Assembly (NCBI RefSeq): GCF_001907235.1
Contig: NZ_MQVS01000001.1
Coordinates: 186,001 to 250,000 of the forward strand
Source: Buchananella hordeovulneris
Lineage (GTDB): Bacteria > Actinomycetota > Actinomycetes > Actinomycetales > Actinomycetaceae
Direction of reading: 5' to 3'
Length of the DNA stretch: 64,000 bases
Below are positions 1 to 8,362 of the stretch, piece after piece. Position numbers and translations under genes: made by a program. Numbering within the stretch: position 1 is the first letter of the stretch; each line of letters opens with the position of its first letter. The notes under the pieces are model-generated. The model saw only the letters and a list, made by a program, of their open reading frames with translations. It was not told the origin of the DNA and did no database searches.

Positions 1-132
1 CACGGCCGCGATGACCGCCACGTCGGGCTTGATGCGCAGGCGGGTGACGCGGGCGGGGCGGCGCAGGCGGGCCGACAGGGTGGCAGGGTTGAGAATGTCG
101 GCGACGACGGCCGCGGTGGTGGGAGCGCTCAT
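1..132 (-). CDS. Partial unidentified protein, N-terminal 44 residues
   Basis: An open frame on the minus strand starts with ATG at 130-132, overlaps the stop of the upstream ABC exporter as ATGA, and runs off the left edge of the window. The visible peptide begins MSAPTTAAVVADILNP and is rich in Ala, Val and Arg. No motif identifies it. The overlap and shared strand make it the fifth gene of the glycan/exporter operon, so a role in the same pathway is inferred only from position. Confidence 0.6.
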   Translation of the reverse strand, partial: MSAPTTAAVVADILNPATLSARLRRPARVTRLRIKPDVAVIAAV

Positions 133-1934
133 TGGGAACCAGCCGGGTCGATTTGCCGCGGCGGCCGGGCGGCGGCCACCCAGTCACGGAAAGCGGGGGA
201 GTCGACGAGCAGCTGCTGGGGCGGGCCGTCTAGCAGCACCCGGCCCGCCTCCAGCCACACGACGCGGGTGGCGCGCAGGGCAACCTCCACGTCGTGGGTG
301 ACGGCGAGGGTGGTGCGCCCGGCCACCAGCTGATCGATGGCGTCCAGGACGAGCCCCGCCGACTCCGGATCCAGCCCGGTGGTGGCCTCGTCGAGGACGA
401 CGACGGGGGCGCTGCGCAGCAAGGCGCGGGCGATGGCGATGCGTTGGCGCTGCCCGCCGGACAGGGTGCCGCCGCGCTCCCCGACGGTGGTGTCGTAGCC
501 CGCAGGCAGGCGACAGATGAAATCGTGAGCGTGGGCGGCCCGCGCGGCGGCCTCGATTTCGGCGTCGGTGGCGGCGGCTCGGCCGAGCCGAATGTTCTCG
601 CGGATGGTACCGGCGAAGAGCACCGCCTCCTGGTGGAGCACGGAGACGTTGGCCCGCAGGTGGTTGAGGTCCAGCTGAGGCAGGGGCACGTCGTCCAAGG
701 TGACCTGACCGAAGGTGGGATCCTGGGCACGGGTGACGAGGTTGACGAGGGTGGACTTGCCCGCCCCGGAGGGGCCAATGATGGCGACGTATTCGCCGGG
801 GCCGAGGGCGAGGTCGACGCCCTTGAGCACCGGGGAGTTCTCGTACTGGGTGTGCACGTCGTTAAAGCGCAGGTTGCCGACGAAGTGCGGCGGCAGGACC
901 GGCACGGCCGGGGTTTGGATGGTGGGAGTGATGGCCATCAGGTCCGCGACGCGTTCCCCCGAGGCCCCGGCGCGGGCGATGCGCCCCGTGTACTTGGCCA
1001 TATCGCGCAGCGGCTTCATGGTGGTGCGCAGGTACGTCACGAAGAGGACCAGCTCGCCCGGGGTCATGGCGCCGTCCAGCACGCGCAGGCCGCCCCCGAC
1101 GATCACCGCGGCGGTTGCCAACCCGACAATGACGTCGGTGGAGCGCTCCAGGCGGGCGGCCAAACGCAGGGCTTTGACCCCCTCCAGCAGCGAGACCCGG
1201 TTGGCGCCGACGAAACGCTCTTCAATCTTGGCCTCTAGGCCGTAGGCCTGCACCACCTTGATGGAGGACAGGGACTCTTGGGCAGTGTTGGCCAACTGGC
1301 CCTCGCCCTTGCGGGTTTGTCGCGAGGCGTGGGTGATGCGGGACGAAGAGCCGCGCGAGGTCAACCAGAAGATCAAAATGGCGACCACCACGACGCTGGC
1401 TAGCAGTGGGTCCAGCCAGAACATGACGCCGAGCATCACCACCAGGGTGGCGATGTTGGCCAGCAGCGGCATGCCCGCCGAGATGGCGACATCCTGCATG
1501 CGGGCCACGTCGGAGACGATGCGCTGCACGGTATCGGCGCTGCGGTTGCGGGAGTGGAACTCCTGGCTCAGGCGCTGCACGTGGCGAAATACCCGGGCCC
1601 GCAGGCGCGCCGAGGTGCGTGAGCCGACCAGGGCGAAGCAGACGGTGGCCACGTAGTTACACACGGCCCGCATGGCGACGATCGCCACCAGCATCAGCCC
1701 GCACAACAGCAGAAAACGCACGGAGGCGGGGGCCCGGGTGCTGTTGGGGGTCAGGGCGGGCAACACCGAGTCGATGACGATCTTCAGGGGCCACGGCTCC
1801 ATCACCCGAAACGCCACCTCGAACAGCAGCACGATGACCCCGGCCAACACCATGCCCCATTGGGGCTTGACGTCCGGGCCGACGAGCCGCAGGGTGCGGC
1901 GCAGCGGCCCAGCGTGGGCATCCGTCTCACGCAT
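129..1934 (-). CDS. ABC exporter, fused membrane and ATPase domains
   Basis: This 601-residue protein has the fused layout of a type IV (ABCB-like) half exporter: an N-terminal membrane domain with about six hydrophobic segments over the first 320 residues, then a nucleotide-binding domain. The Walker A motif GPSGAGKST lies near residue 386, the signature LSGGQRQRIAIARALL near 490 and the Walker B VVVLDEATTGLDPE near 508. Homologues work as dimers moving lipids, peptides or glycolipids out of the cell. It overlaps the upstream glycosyltransferase gene by 8 bp and the next gene by a few bases, so the genes are probably translationally coupled. A lipid-linked glycan made by the neighbouring glycosyltransferases is the likely cargo, but this is inference. 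Confidence 0.9.
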   Translation of the reverse strand: MRETDAHAGPLRRTLRLVGPDVKPQWGMVLAGVIVLLFEVAFRVMEPWPLKIVIDSVLPALTPNSTRAPASVRFLLLCGLMLVAIVAMRAVCNYVATVCFALVGSRTSARLRARVFRHVQRLSQEFHSRNRSADTVQRIVSDVARMQDVAISAGMPLLANIATLVVMLGVMFWLDPLLASVVVVAILIFWLTSRGSSSRITHASRQTRKGEGQLANTAQESLSSIKVVQAYGLEAKIEERFVGANRVSLLEGVKALRLAARLERSTDVIVGLATAAVIVGGGLRVLDGAMTPGELVLFVTYLRTTMKPLRDMAKYTGRIARAGASGERVADLMAITPTIQTPAVPVLPPHFVGNLRFNDVHTQYENSPVLKGVDLALGPGEYVAIIGPSGAGKSTLVNLVTRAQDPTFGQVTLDDVPLPQLDLNHLRANVSVLHQEAVLFAGTIRENIRLGRAAATDAEIEAAARAAHAHDFICRLPAGYDTTVGERGGTLSGGQRQRIAIARALLRSAPVVVLDEATTGLDPESAGLVLDAIDQLVAGRTTLAVTHDVEVALRATRVVWLEAGRVLLDGPPQQLLVDSPAFRDWVAAARPPRQIDPAGSQ

Positions 1935-3051
1935 CGGTGACCCCCGCCAGTTCCAGGATCTGGCTCACCACCCCGGTCCACGAGTGGCGCTCCTCGGCCT
2001 GGGCGCGGGCCGCCTGGCCGAGCGCGGCGCGTCGCTGCGGGTCGGCGGCCAGGGCATCGAGGGCGGCCGCGAGGGCCGCCGGGTCAGACGGCGGCACGAC
2101 GACGCCGCAGTCGGCCAGCACCTGCGGGATCTGGCCGATGCTGGTGGCCACCACCGGCAGGCCCGCCGCCAGGTATTCGTAGACCTTCAACGGGGAGAAG
2201 TAGTGGCCGTCGTCGGTCTCGGGTGCGGGATAGGGGGCCACCCCGATGGCGGAGCCGGCCAACTGGGCGGGCATATCGGCGGGCGAGACCGCGCCCCGGA
2301 AGTCGACCTGCAGGCCCGCCTCCGCGGCCTGGGCCTCCAGTTTGGCGCGCTCCGGGCCATCGCCGATGATGCGCAGTTGCCAACCGCCTTGGCTGCGGGT
2401 GGCGGCCTGCAGCAGGTCGGCCACCCCGTGCCATGGCTTGAGGGTGCCCACGAACGTGACGATGACGTCGTCGGCCTCCGGCTGGGGGGTGATCCGCTCG
2501 ACGTTGACCCCGTTGGCCACGGCGTGCACCGTCTGGCTGGTGGGGGTGTGGGTGCGCACCCACTGGGCCACCGGCTCCGAGACACAGATCGTGGCGGCGG
2601 CGGCCCGGGCCTGCAGCCGCAGGGTCAACCAGGTGACCTCCTCATTGATGAGGTCCCGGTGGGTGCGCTGCTCCTCAATGAGGGGGGCGTTGACTTCCAG
2701 GATGCCGACAGCCGACGTGACGGTGGTGATGTCGGCCAGGGCCGGGGAGAACAACGAGTAGCGTTCGTAGACGATGTCTGGCTGGGTGGCGATGACCTGC
2801 CGGGCGATCTCGCCCGCGGCCGTGGCCTGGGCCTGCTCGCGTGCGGCGGTGTCCCCCGCGGGTACCGGCACCTCTATGACCTCCAAATCGGCGAGGTCGG
2901 CGGGCACGTCAAAGCCGCGCCGGGTGGTGTAGACGGTGACCTCGTGGCCGCGCCGCCGCAGCTCGCGTACCACTTCCTGAATGTGGACCGAAGCACCCTT
3001 GGTGCCAAAAACGGGGATCCCCGGGTCAACACTGATGTAGGCGATGCGCAT
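1927..3051 (-). CDS. GT4-family glycosyltransferase
   Basis: This 374-residue cytosolic glycosyltransferase has the GT-B fold. The start is taken at 3051 because the peptide then begins MRIAYISVDPGIPVFGTKGA, the usual first beta strand and Gly-rich loop of GT4 enzymes; the extra upstream codons are the tail of the previous gene. The C-terminal half carries the family segment with GDGPERAKLE, then SPLKVYEYLAAGLPVVAT, where the Glu binds the sugar nucleotide. Such enzymes move a sugar from a nucleotide donor to a lipid or glycan acceptor with retention of configuration. The gap to the upstream gene is one base. Donor and acceptor cannot be read from the sequence. Confidence 0.88.
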   Translation of the reverse strand: MRIAYISVDPGIPVFGTKGASVHIQEVVRELRRRGHEVTVYTTRRGFDVPADLADLEVIEVPVPAGDTAAREQAQATAAGEIARQVIATQPDIVYERYSLFSPALADITTVTSAVGILEVNAPLIEEQRTHRDLINEEVTWLTLRLQARAAAATICVSEPVAQWVRTHTPTSQTVHAVANGVNVERITPQPEADDVIVTFVGTLKPWHGVADLLQAATRSQGGWQLRIIGDGPERAKLEAQAAEAGLQVDFRGAVSPADMPAQLAGSAIGVAPYPAPETDDGHYFSPLKVYEYLAAGLPVVATSIGQIPQVLADCGVVVPPSDPAALAAALDALAADPQRRAALGQAARAQAEERHSWTGVVSQILELAGVTDA

Positions 3052-3052
3052 G

Positions 3053-4258
3053 CTAGTTCCTAACGTTGTTCTGCCAGGCAGAAAGGTTCGCGGCCTGGCG
3101 GCGCGAGTCGAACTGTTCTTCAATGAGGGCACGGGCCGCGTGGGCCAGGCGCTTTGCGTCGTAGCTGCCGTCGTGGAAGCCGGTCAGGGCGTCCCGCAGG
3201 GCGGCCACGTCGCCGGGCGCAACCAGCACCCCGGTCTCGCCATCGCGCACCACCTCGGGCAGGCCCGACGTGGCGGCCGCCACCACGGGGGTGCCTGCCG
3301 CCATGGCCTCCAGGACGACGGTCGGCAGCCCGTCGATGTTGCCGTCGGGGGTGGGGATGCAGGGGGCAGCGAAGACGTCGGCCTGGCGCAACAGTTCGCG
3401 CACCTCGGCTTGGGTGCGTGGGCCCAGGAGCTGCACCTGCTCGGTCAGATCCAGCTCGTCGATTTGGGCCTGCAACTTGCCTCGCAATTCGCCGTCCCCG
3501 GCGATCTGCACCCGGGCATCGACACCGCTGGCGCGCAGCTGCCAGGCCGCAGCGATCAGATCCGCAAAGCCCTTCTTCGGCACCAGGCGCCCCACACTGA
3601 GAATCTGCAGGGTGCGGCCGGGCGCCTGCGGCACCCGGCACGGGAAGCGGTCCAGCTCCAGCGCGTTGTACTGCAAGGTGATGCGAGCATCCGTGCCCGC
3701 CAAGACTTCGGCGAGGAAGTCAGCGTTGAACTGGCTGATGGCGATCACACGATCGGCATCCCCGCAGACGCGGCGCAGCCACGCCCGGTCGACGGACTCG
3801 TGGTAGATGTCCTTGGCGTGCGTGGTCACCGTGTAGGGCACCCCCGTTAATTGGGAGGCGATCCAGGCGGTGCGCCCGGCCAGGGAGGCGAAGTGGGCGT
3901 GCAGGTGGGTAATCCCGTCGGCCTGGATCTGGGCCGCCAGGCAGACCCCCTGGGCGACCTCGTCGCCCGGCAAATCCCGCACGAGAGGGAGAATTTCGGC
4001 GAAACGCGCCGCCAGGCCCGCCTCCACCAACGTGCTGGTTAGCTGCGCCCACAGCTCCGACGGCTTCAGGGGCCGCGGCACCCACTTCACCTCGGCCCGC
4101 ACCCGGGCGATCTCGGGGTGGAAGCGGGCGTCGGTGGTGGGCCGCAGCGCGTAGATGGTTAGGTCGTCCCCGTGCCCTTCCCGGGCCAGGATCTCGGTGA
4201 CCACGAATGTTTCGGAAAAACGCGGATAGACCTTCAGGACGTAACCGATGCGGCTCAT
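3053..4258 (-). CDS. GT4-family glycosyltransferase (colanic-acid type)
   Basis: This 401-residue GT-B glycosyltransferase starts MSRIGYVLKVYPRFSETFVV; the phrase YPRFSETFV is typical of the WcaL/colanic-acid type glycosyltransferases. The C-terminal domain has a SVGRLVPKKGFADLI strand and an IDGLPTVVLEAMAAGTPVVA loop with the donor-binding Glu. The start at 4258 overlaps the stop of the upstream gene as ATGA; a longer open frame upstream is only a shadow. It is the second gene of the operon. It probably adds a sugar to the same lipid-linked glycan as its neighbours; the exact sugar is unknown. Confidence 0.88.
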   Translation of the reverse strand: MSRIGYVLKVYPRFSETFVVTEILAREGHGDDLTIYALRPTTDARFHPEIARVRAEVKWVPRPLKPSELWAQLTSTLVEAGLAARFAEILPLVRDLPGDEVAQGVCLAAQIQADGITHLHAHFASLAGRTAWIASQLTGVPYTVTTHAKDIYHESVDRAWLRRVCGDADRVIAISQFNADFLAEVLAGTDARITLQYNALELDRFPCRVPQAPGRTLQILSVGRLVPKKGFADLIAAAWQLRASGVDARVQIAGDGELRGKLQAQIDELDLTEQVQLLGPRTQAEVRELLRQADVFAAPCIPTPDGNIDGLPTVVLEAMAAGTPVVAAATSGLPEVVRDGETGVLVAPGDVAALRDALTGFHDGSYDAKRLAHAARALIEEQFDSRRQAANLSAWQNNVRN

Positions 4259-5445
4259 GCTGCACCCCCCACCAGGGCGCGGGCCGGCAGCTCCAGCAGC
4301 TGGGCGGCCAGCTGCGAGACCCGCTGGAGGCCGTCGCCGTCCACCTGGCTCCGGTCCACTCGCCGACGCACGGCGGTGGCGAGCCACTGCGACAGGGCCG
4401 CACTGGAGACCTGGGACTGCTCCAGCACATCGACCGCCCCCACCTTCTCCAAGGCGCGCGCCCGGATCAGCTGCTCCTGGCGGGGAATCTCTCGGGGCAC
4501 GATGAGCGAGGGGGTGTCGGTGTCGAGAATCTCGCAGGCCGTGTTGTAGCCGCACATGGAGACCACGGCCGCCGCCGACGCGATGTGGCGGCCCAGCCCC
4601 GGCAGGGACCGCAGCACCTGGGTGGCGGGCCCGGCTGCCGCCGCCAGCTGGGTGAACGTGGCGTCGTCCAGCTGGGGGCCGGTGACCACCACGTGGGTGT
4701 GGCCGGGGGGCGGCGTGGCCCGCACGGCGGCCGCCAGCAGGCCATGTCCGTCTTCCCCGCCCCCAGCGGTGGTCAGCACGAAGGGGCCGCTCAGCGTGTG
4801 GTCGAAGGCGTCGGTGATTCGGCGGCCGTGCGCCAGGTAACCGGTGAACTCGATGCGGTCACACAGGGCGGGCGGGGCCTCGCCGGAGAGCACCTGATCG
4901 TGCACCTGCGGGTCGCCATAGACCCAGACCTGGTCCACCAGCGAGCGCAGCGCCGTCGGTTTGCCCAGGCGCTCCCACTCGGCGGCGACCACGTGCGGCG
5001 TGTCGAGCACTTCGCGCAAGCCCAGTACCACCCGGGCGGAGGGGTGGACGCGGCGCAGGCGCCGCAGCGGGGCCCGCAGTTCGTGCCACACCCCGTAGAT
5101 GTGGCGGTCGACGATCACCAGGTCGGGGGCAAACCCCACCAGGGCGGCCTCCAGTAGGGCCGAACGCAGCGAGATCAGCGGGCCGGTCTCGCCCCCCAGG
5201 TGGCGCGGCTGGTAGCCGTCCTTGCCTTTGGAGATGCCCGGGATCGTCACCCAGTCGAAGCCATCCGGGAGGGGAAAACGGAAGGTGGGCGCGAGCCCGG
5301 AGACGATCAGGCCGGCCACCTTGCGTCCAGTTAGCGCCGGAATACCCTGCGCCAAGTGGTGGGCGATAGCCAGGTTGCGGCGAAGGTGGCCCAGGCCCTG
5401 GGAATCATGGCTGTAGAGCACCACGCGCAGCGGTTCGGTACCCAT
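4255..5445 (-). CDS. MurG-like (COG4671-type) glycosyltransferase
   Basis: This 396-residue protein begins with LRVVLYSHDSQGLGHLRRNL, the N-terminal pattern of the COG4671 predicted glycosyltransferases, distant relatives of MurG. The C-terminal half holds VLTTAGGGEDGHGLL and VVSMCGYNTACEIL, matching the GGG and nucleotide-sugar loops of GT28-type enzymes. It is the first gene of the minus-strand operon. A good ribosome site, TTAGGAG, lies six bases before the ATG at 5445. Its product should act in the cytosol on a sugar nucleotide; the substrate is not known. Together with two GT4 enzymes and an ABC exporter it suggests synthesis and export of a surface glycan. Confidence 0.85.
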   Translation of the reverse strand: MGTEPLRVVLYSHDSQGLGHLRRNLAIAHHLAQGIPALTGRKVAGLIVSGLAPTFRFPLPDGFDWVTIPGISKGKDGYQPRHLGGETGPLISLRSALLEAALVGFAPDLVIVDRHIYGVWHELRAPLRRLRRVHPSARVVLGLREVLDTPHVVAAEWERLGKPTALRSLVDQVWVYGDPQVHDQVLSGEAPPALCDRIEFTGYLAHGRRITDAFDHTLSGPFVLTTAGGGEDGHGLLAAAVRATPPPGHTHVVVTGPQLDDATFTQLAAAAGPATQVLRSLPGLGRHIASAAAVVSMCGYNTACEILDTDTPSLIVPREIPRQEQLIRARALEKVGAVDVLEQSQVSSAALSQWLATAVRRRVDRSQVDGDGLQRVSQLAAQLLELPARALVGGAA

Positions 5446-5634
5446 TGTGGTCTCCTAACTGGGGGCAGACGGATCTGGAGATAGCCGTAACTGTGCCGCC
5501 GCAGTCCTGGGGCACTATGAAGCGTGGGTTAGAGAGTCCTCATGGCCGAAAACAGGGGCAGATAGGGGGCGTTTAGTGGCTCCCCGGGGGCCCGGCGGGT
5601 CGTAAGGTAAAACGGGAAGTAGGAGGTGCGGGGC

Positions 5635-6267
5635 ATGCAGGGCAAATCAACTGGGCAACTCGTTATCGGGGGACTGGTAGGCATACTGCTGCTCGTGTGC
5701 GCCTGGGGCAGCATCGCCCTGTGGTTTGGCCCGACGACCTTTCCGCAGCGTGGGGCGATCGTGCTGCCGGCCCCGACCCCGGCGGCGAGCGCCAGCCGCA
5801 GCGCCAGCACCCCCCAACCGACCCGGTCCCCGGCTAAGCCCACACCGACCGCTACCCCCGCCGCCAGCCCGACGGAGGAGGCCCCGGAGCCGCCGCCGGA
5901 GGCAGTGGAGCAGGCCGCGCCCGCCGAGACGGACATCGTTGGGGAAGTAGGTGGCGGCTCCCAGGGCGAAGCCGTGGTGGGCGGCCAACCGGCGGTGCCC
6001 GCCCCGCCGCCCGCCCCGGAGCCTGCGCCAGTGCCCGCCCAGCCGCCCGCCCAGCCCCCCGTCCCGGCCCCGCCTGCCGGAGACGAGGACGACGATGACG
6101 ACGATGACCGCGACGGCGATGATGGTGACGATGACGACGACGGCGATGACGACGACGAGGATGACAGAGGCCCGCACTGGCACTTCCCGGACTGGCAGTG
6201 GTACGAGGTGGGCGGCTACCGCCTCGCCTGTGATGCCTGGGGCAACTGCTACTTTGCTCCCTATTAG
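5635..6267 (+). CDS. Membrane-anchored Pro-rich and Asp-rich protein
   Basis: This 210-residue protein of unknown function was not matched to any family. It starts at ATG 5635, eight bases after a perfect AGGAGG (5621-5626); an upstream in-frame GTG overlaps that ribosome site and is rejected. The peptide has one hydrophobic segment (about residues 8-28), a long Pro/Ala/Thr-rich linker with Pro-Ala-Pro runs, then about 33 residues that are mostly Asp (about 148-182). It ends in an aromatic tail containing WHFPDWQWYEVGGY and two Cys. It is likely anchored in the membrane with the linker and acidic block outside. Cation binding or cell-wall attachment is speculation. Its stop overlaps the end of the convergent gene. 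Confidence 0.75.
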   Translation: MQGKSTGQLVIGGLVGILLLVCAWGSIALWFGPTTFPQRGAIVLPAPTPAASASRSASTPQPTRSPAKPTPTATPAASPTEEAPEPPPEAVEQAAPAETDIVGEVGGGSQGEAVVGGQPAVPAPPPAPEPAPVPAQPPAQPPVPAPPAGDEDDDDDDDRDGDDGDDDDDGDDDDEDDRGPHWHFPDWQWYEVGGYRLACDAWGNCYFAPY

Positions 6268-6917
6268 TCCGGCGGCCGGACGGGCGGTGCGGGGGTGCCC
6301 ACTAGCAGGCGCTGCTGCAGGCGCGGGGTGAGCCGACAAGACAAACCCGCCACGGCCGCCAGGAGGGCCAGGGTGCTGGCGGCGTAGGCACCCCGGGTGG
6401 CCCACAAGCGGGCCTGCGGATCACGCACGATGCGCACATAGACCGCGCGTTGGCTGCCATCAGTTAGGGGACTGACCAGAACCCAGGCGGGACCATCATG
6501 CGCCCGCACCCGGCCGACCGTCACGTGTGGCTCGGCCGCGTGCGCCCGAGCAAATTCGCGCACCGCCGCGTCCTGGGCCAGGTCGTCACCCCCCGGCGGC
6601 CCCGCCACCCAATCGGCGGCCCCCACCTGCCAGCCTGCCGCTGCTTCGTCGGCGCGCAGCTTGTCGACCTGCAGCTGCGCGCGGACGGCCGCTAGTGGTT
6701 GGCGGTAGGCAGGTGCCCGGGCCGCCAACTCCTCGTGTGCCCGCAGCAGGCGCGCGTGCACGTCACCGGTTACCTGGCGACTTTGGACCAGCGACCCGAA
6801 TAGCCCCACCGCCAGAAAAGCAAAAGCCACGACCCCGAGGAGCGCCCAGGTCACTGGGGCAACACGGTCGCGGCGAGGTGCTTTCACCCTCCCATTGTCA
6901 AACACGTCTGCATGCAC
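6264..6917 (-). CDS. Hypothetical membrane protein, two TM segments
   Basis: Up to 217 residues. Hydrophobic segments lie near residues 23-45 and 176-196, flanking a soluble Ala/Asp/Arg-rich region of about 130 residues that would face outside. This is the layout of a sensor or peptidoglycan-associated membrane protein, but no known domain is recognised. The start is uncertain: ATG 6917, GTG 6887 (directly after GGGAGG) or a GTG before TWALLGVV are all possible. It converges on the Asp-rich protein with a 4-bp overlap of the stop codons, so there is no room for a terminator between them. Confidence 0.55.
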   Translation of the reverse strand: MHADVFDNGRVKAPRRDRVAPVTWALLGVVAFAFLAVGLFGSLVQSRQVTGDVHARLLRAHEELAARAPAYRQPLAAVRAQLQVDKLRADEAAAGWQVGAADWVAGPPGGDDLAQDAAVREFARAHAAEPHVTVGRVRAHDGPAWVLVSPLTDGSQRAVYVRIVRDPQARLWATRGAYAASTLALLAAVAGLSCRLTPRLQQRLLVGTPAPPVRPPD

Positions 6918-6993
6918 CCCGCCCGCCAGCAGGCCGCCCCCGGGCGGGAGGCGCGGAAAATAGCGGCAGCCAGCCTCCCCCGTCCCCGCGTGT

Positions 6994-7008
6994 TAGCCTC
7001 GGGCGGTG
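6994..7008 (+). promoter_or_regulatory. Leaderless promoter -10 for the GT2 gene
   Basis: TAGCCT at 6994-6999 is followed by six bases and the GTG start at 7006. No Shine-Dalgarno sequence is present. This is the spacing expected when transcription starts at the G of the start codon. Confidence 0.55.
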
Positions 7009-7956
7009 AGAACGCCCCACGTGTCGCTGGTAGTGCCCTGCCACAACGAGGAGGAGGCACTACCCACCCTCCACCGCGAGATCGTGGACGTAATGGCGCA
7101 GACCGACCTGCGGTGGGAGCTTCTGCTCATCGACGACGGTTCACGCGACCAGACCGCCGCCCGGATCGCCGAGCTGGCGGCCACCGACGCGCGCGTGCGC
7201 GGGGTGGGCTTCTCCCGCAACTTCGGCAAGGAGGCCGCCATGCTCGCCGGCCTGCGGTACGCCCGCGGCGAGGCAGTGGTCATCATGGACGCCGATCTGC
7301 AGCATCCTCCCGCCCTGGTGCCGCAGCTGGTGGCTCGCCTGCACCGTGGAGACGTCGACCAGGTGGTGGCTCGCCGCACGCGCGCCGGGGATTCGTGGGC
7401 ACGCACCAAGCTAGCGGGCGTCTACTACCGGTGGGTTAACCGGCTGGTGGACGACGTCGAGCTGGAAAACGGCACCGGGGACTTTCGGATCCTCTCGCGT
7501 CGCGCCGTCAATGTGCTGACGCAAATGGATGAACGTTCCCGCTTCTCCAAGGGGCTGTTCTCGTGGATTGGTTTCCCCACCGCCGCCATCGACTACGACA
7601 ACCGCCTGCGCGACACCGGCAAGTCTTCGTGGACGATGCGTTCCTTGCTGAACTATGGGCTGGACGGCATCTTGTCTTTCAACACCAAACCACTGCGGGT
7701 GGCGGCCGTCACCGGCCTGGCAGCCGTGGCATTGGCGGTGCTCTACGTGCTGTTCCTCATCGGCGACTGGGCGATTAACGGGGTGGCAGTGCCGGGGTAT
7801 ATCACCCTCATCGCCGCCATCGTCGGCTTCTCCGGTCTCCAGCTCCTGGCCCTCGGCCTGATCGGGGAGTACGTGGGACGCATCTACCAGGAGGTCAAGG
7901 CGCGGCCGCACTACGTCGTCGCGCAGGTATGGGAAACCCATGCGGAAGACCAGTAG
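7006..7956 (+). CDS. GT2 bactoprenol glycosyltransferase, GtrB-like
   Basis: This 316-residue protein has an N-terminal GT-A domain and two C-terminal membrane helices (about 229-250 and 262-287), as in GtrB, Dpm1-type and ArnC-type enzymes. It begins VSLVVPCHNEEEALPTL, has the metal-binding IMDADLQHPP motif (D95, D97) and the family segment KEAAMLAGLRYARGEAVV. GtrB enzymes load glucose or a related sugar from a UDP-sugar onto undecaprenyl phosphate at the inner face of the membrane. The next gene is a GtrA flippase that overlaps it by 17 bp, which supports the GtrB assignment. The gene appears leaderless. Confidence 0.88.
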   Translation: MRTPHVSLVVPCHNEEEALPTLHREIVDVMAQTDLRWELLLIDDGSRDQTAARIAELAATDARVRGVGFSRNFGKEAAMLAGLRYARGEAVVIMDADLQHPPALVPQLVARLHRGDVDQVVARRTRAGDSWARTKLAGVYYRWVNRLVDDVELENGTGDFRILSRRAVNVLTQMDERSRFSKGLFSWIGFPTAAIDYDNRLRDTGKSSWTMRSLLNYGLDGILSFNTKPLRVAAVTGLAAVALAVLYVLFLIGDWAINGVAVPGYITLIAAIVGFSGLQLLALGLIGEYVGRIYQEVKARPHYVVAQVWETHAEDQ

Positions 7957-8362
7957 GCAGCCACGCTGGGCCCTGGTGGCCCAGCTCCTCCGCTTCGGGG
8001 TGGTGGGGGTTGGTAACACCCTCAGCTACTACCTGTGCTATCGCGTCCTCCTGCTGTTCCTGCACTATCTGGCCGCACACCTGGGCGCCTGGCTGCTGGC
8101 CACCCTCGGCTCGTTCGTGCTGAACTGTTGGTTCGTCTTCCGGGTCCGACCCACCTGGCGCCGCTTTGCCCGCTTCCCCGTCGCCCCCCTGACCAACCTC
8201 GTCCTGTCCACGCTCGGGTCGCTACTCTTTGTCTCCGGGTGGGGGATCTCCGCCAAGTGGGGCACCCTGCTGGCCGGGCTGGTGGCCGTGCCTTTCACGT
8301 TCCTAGCTGCCCGCCTGGCGCTGGCCGACCACTCCGACCCCGAAAGAAAGACCAATGCGTGA
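7940..8362 (+). CDS. GtrA-family flippase-like membrane protein
   Basis: A 140-residue protein with four predicted membrane helices. It has the GtrA pattern: LLRFGVVGVGNTLSYYLCY at the first helix and LGSFVLNCWFVFR before the third. GtrA proteins are thought to flip the undecaprenyl-phosphate sugar made by GtrB across the membrane. The gene starts inside the 3' end of the GT2 gene (17-bp overlap) and its own end overlaps the next membrane protein by 8 bp, so the three are one translation unit. Confidence 0.85.
   Translation: MRKTSRQPRWALVAQLLRFGVVGVGNTLSYYLCYRVLLLFLHYLAAHLGAWLLATLGSFVLNCWFVFRVRPTWRRFARFPVAPLTNLVLSTLGSLLFVSGWGISAKWGTLLAGLVAVPFTFLAARLALADHSDPERKTNA

Noticed and set aside
5446-5634. 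Riboswitch upstream of the Asp-rich protein
   Set aside because: No known aptamer consensus or stable multi-stem fold is visible; the gap is ordinary promoter-size sequence.
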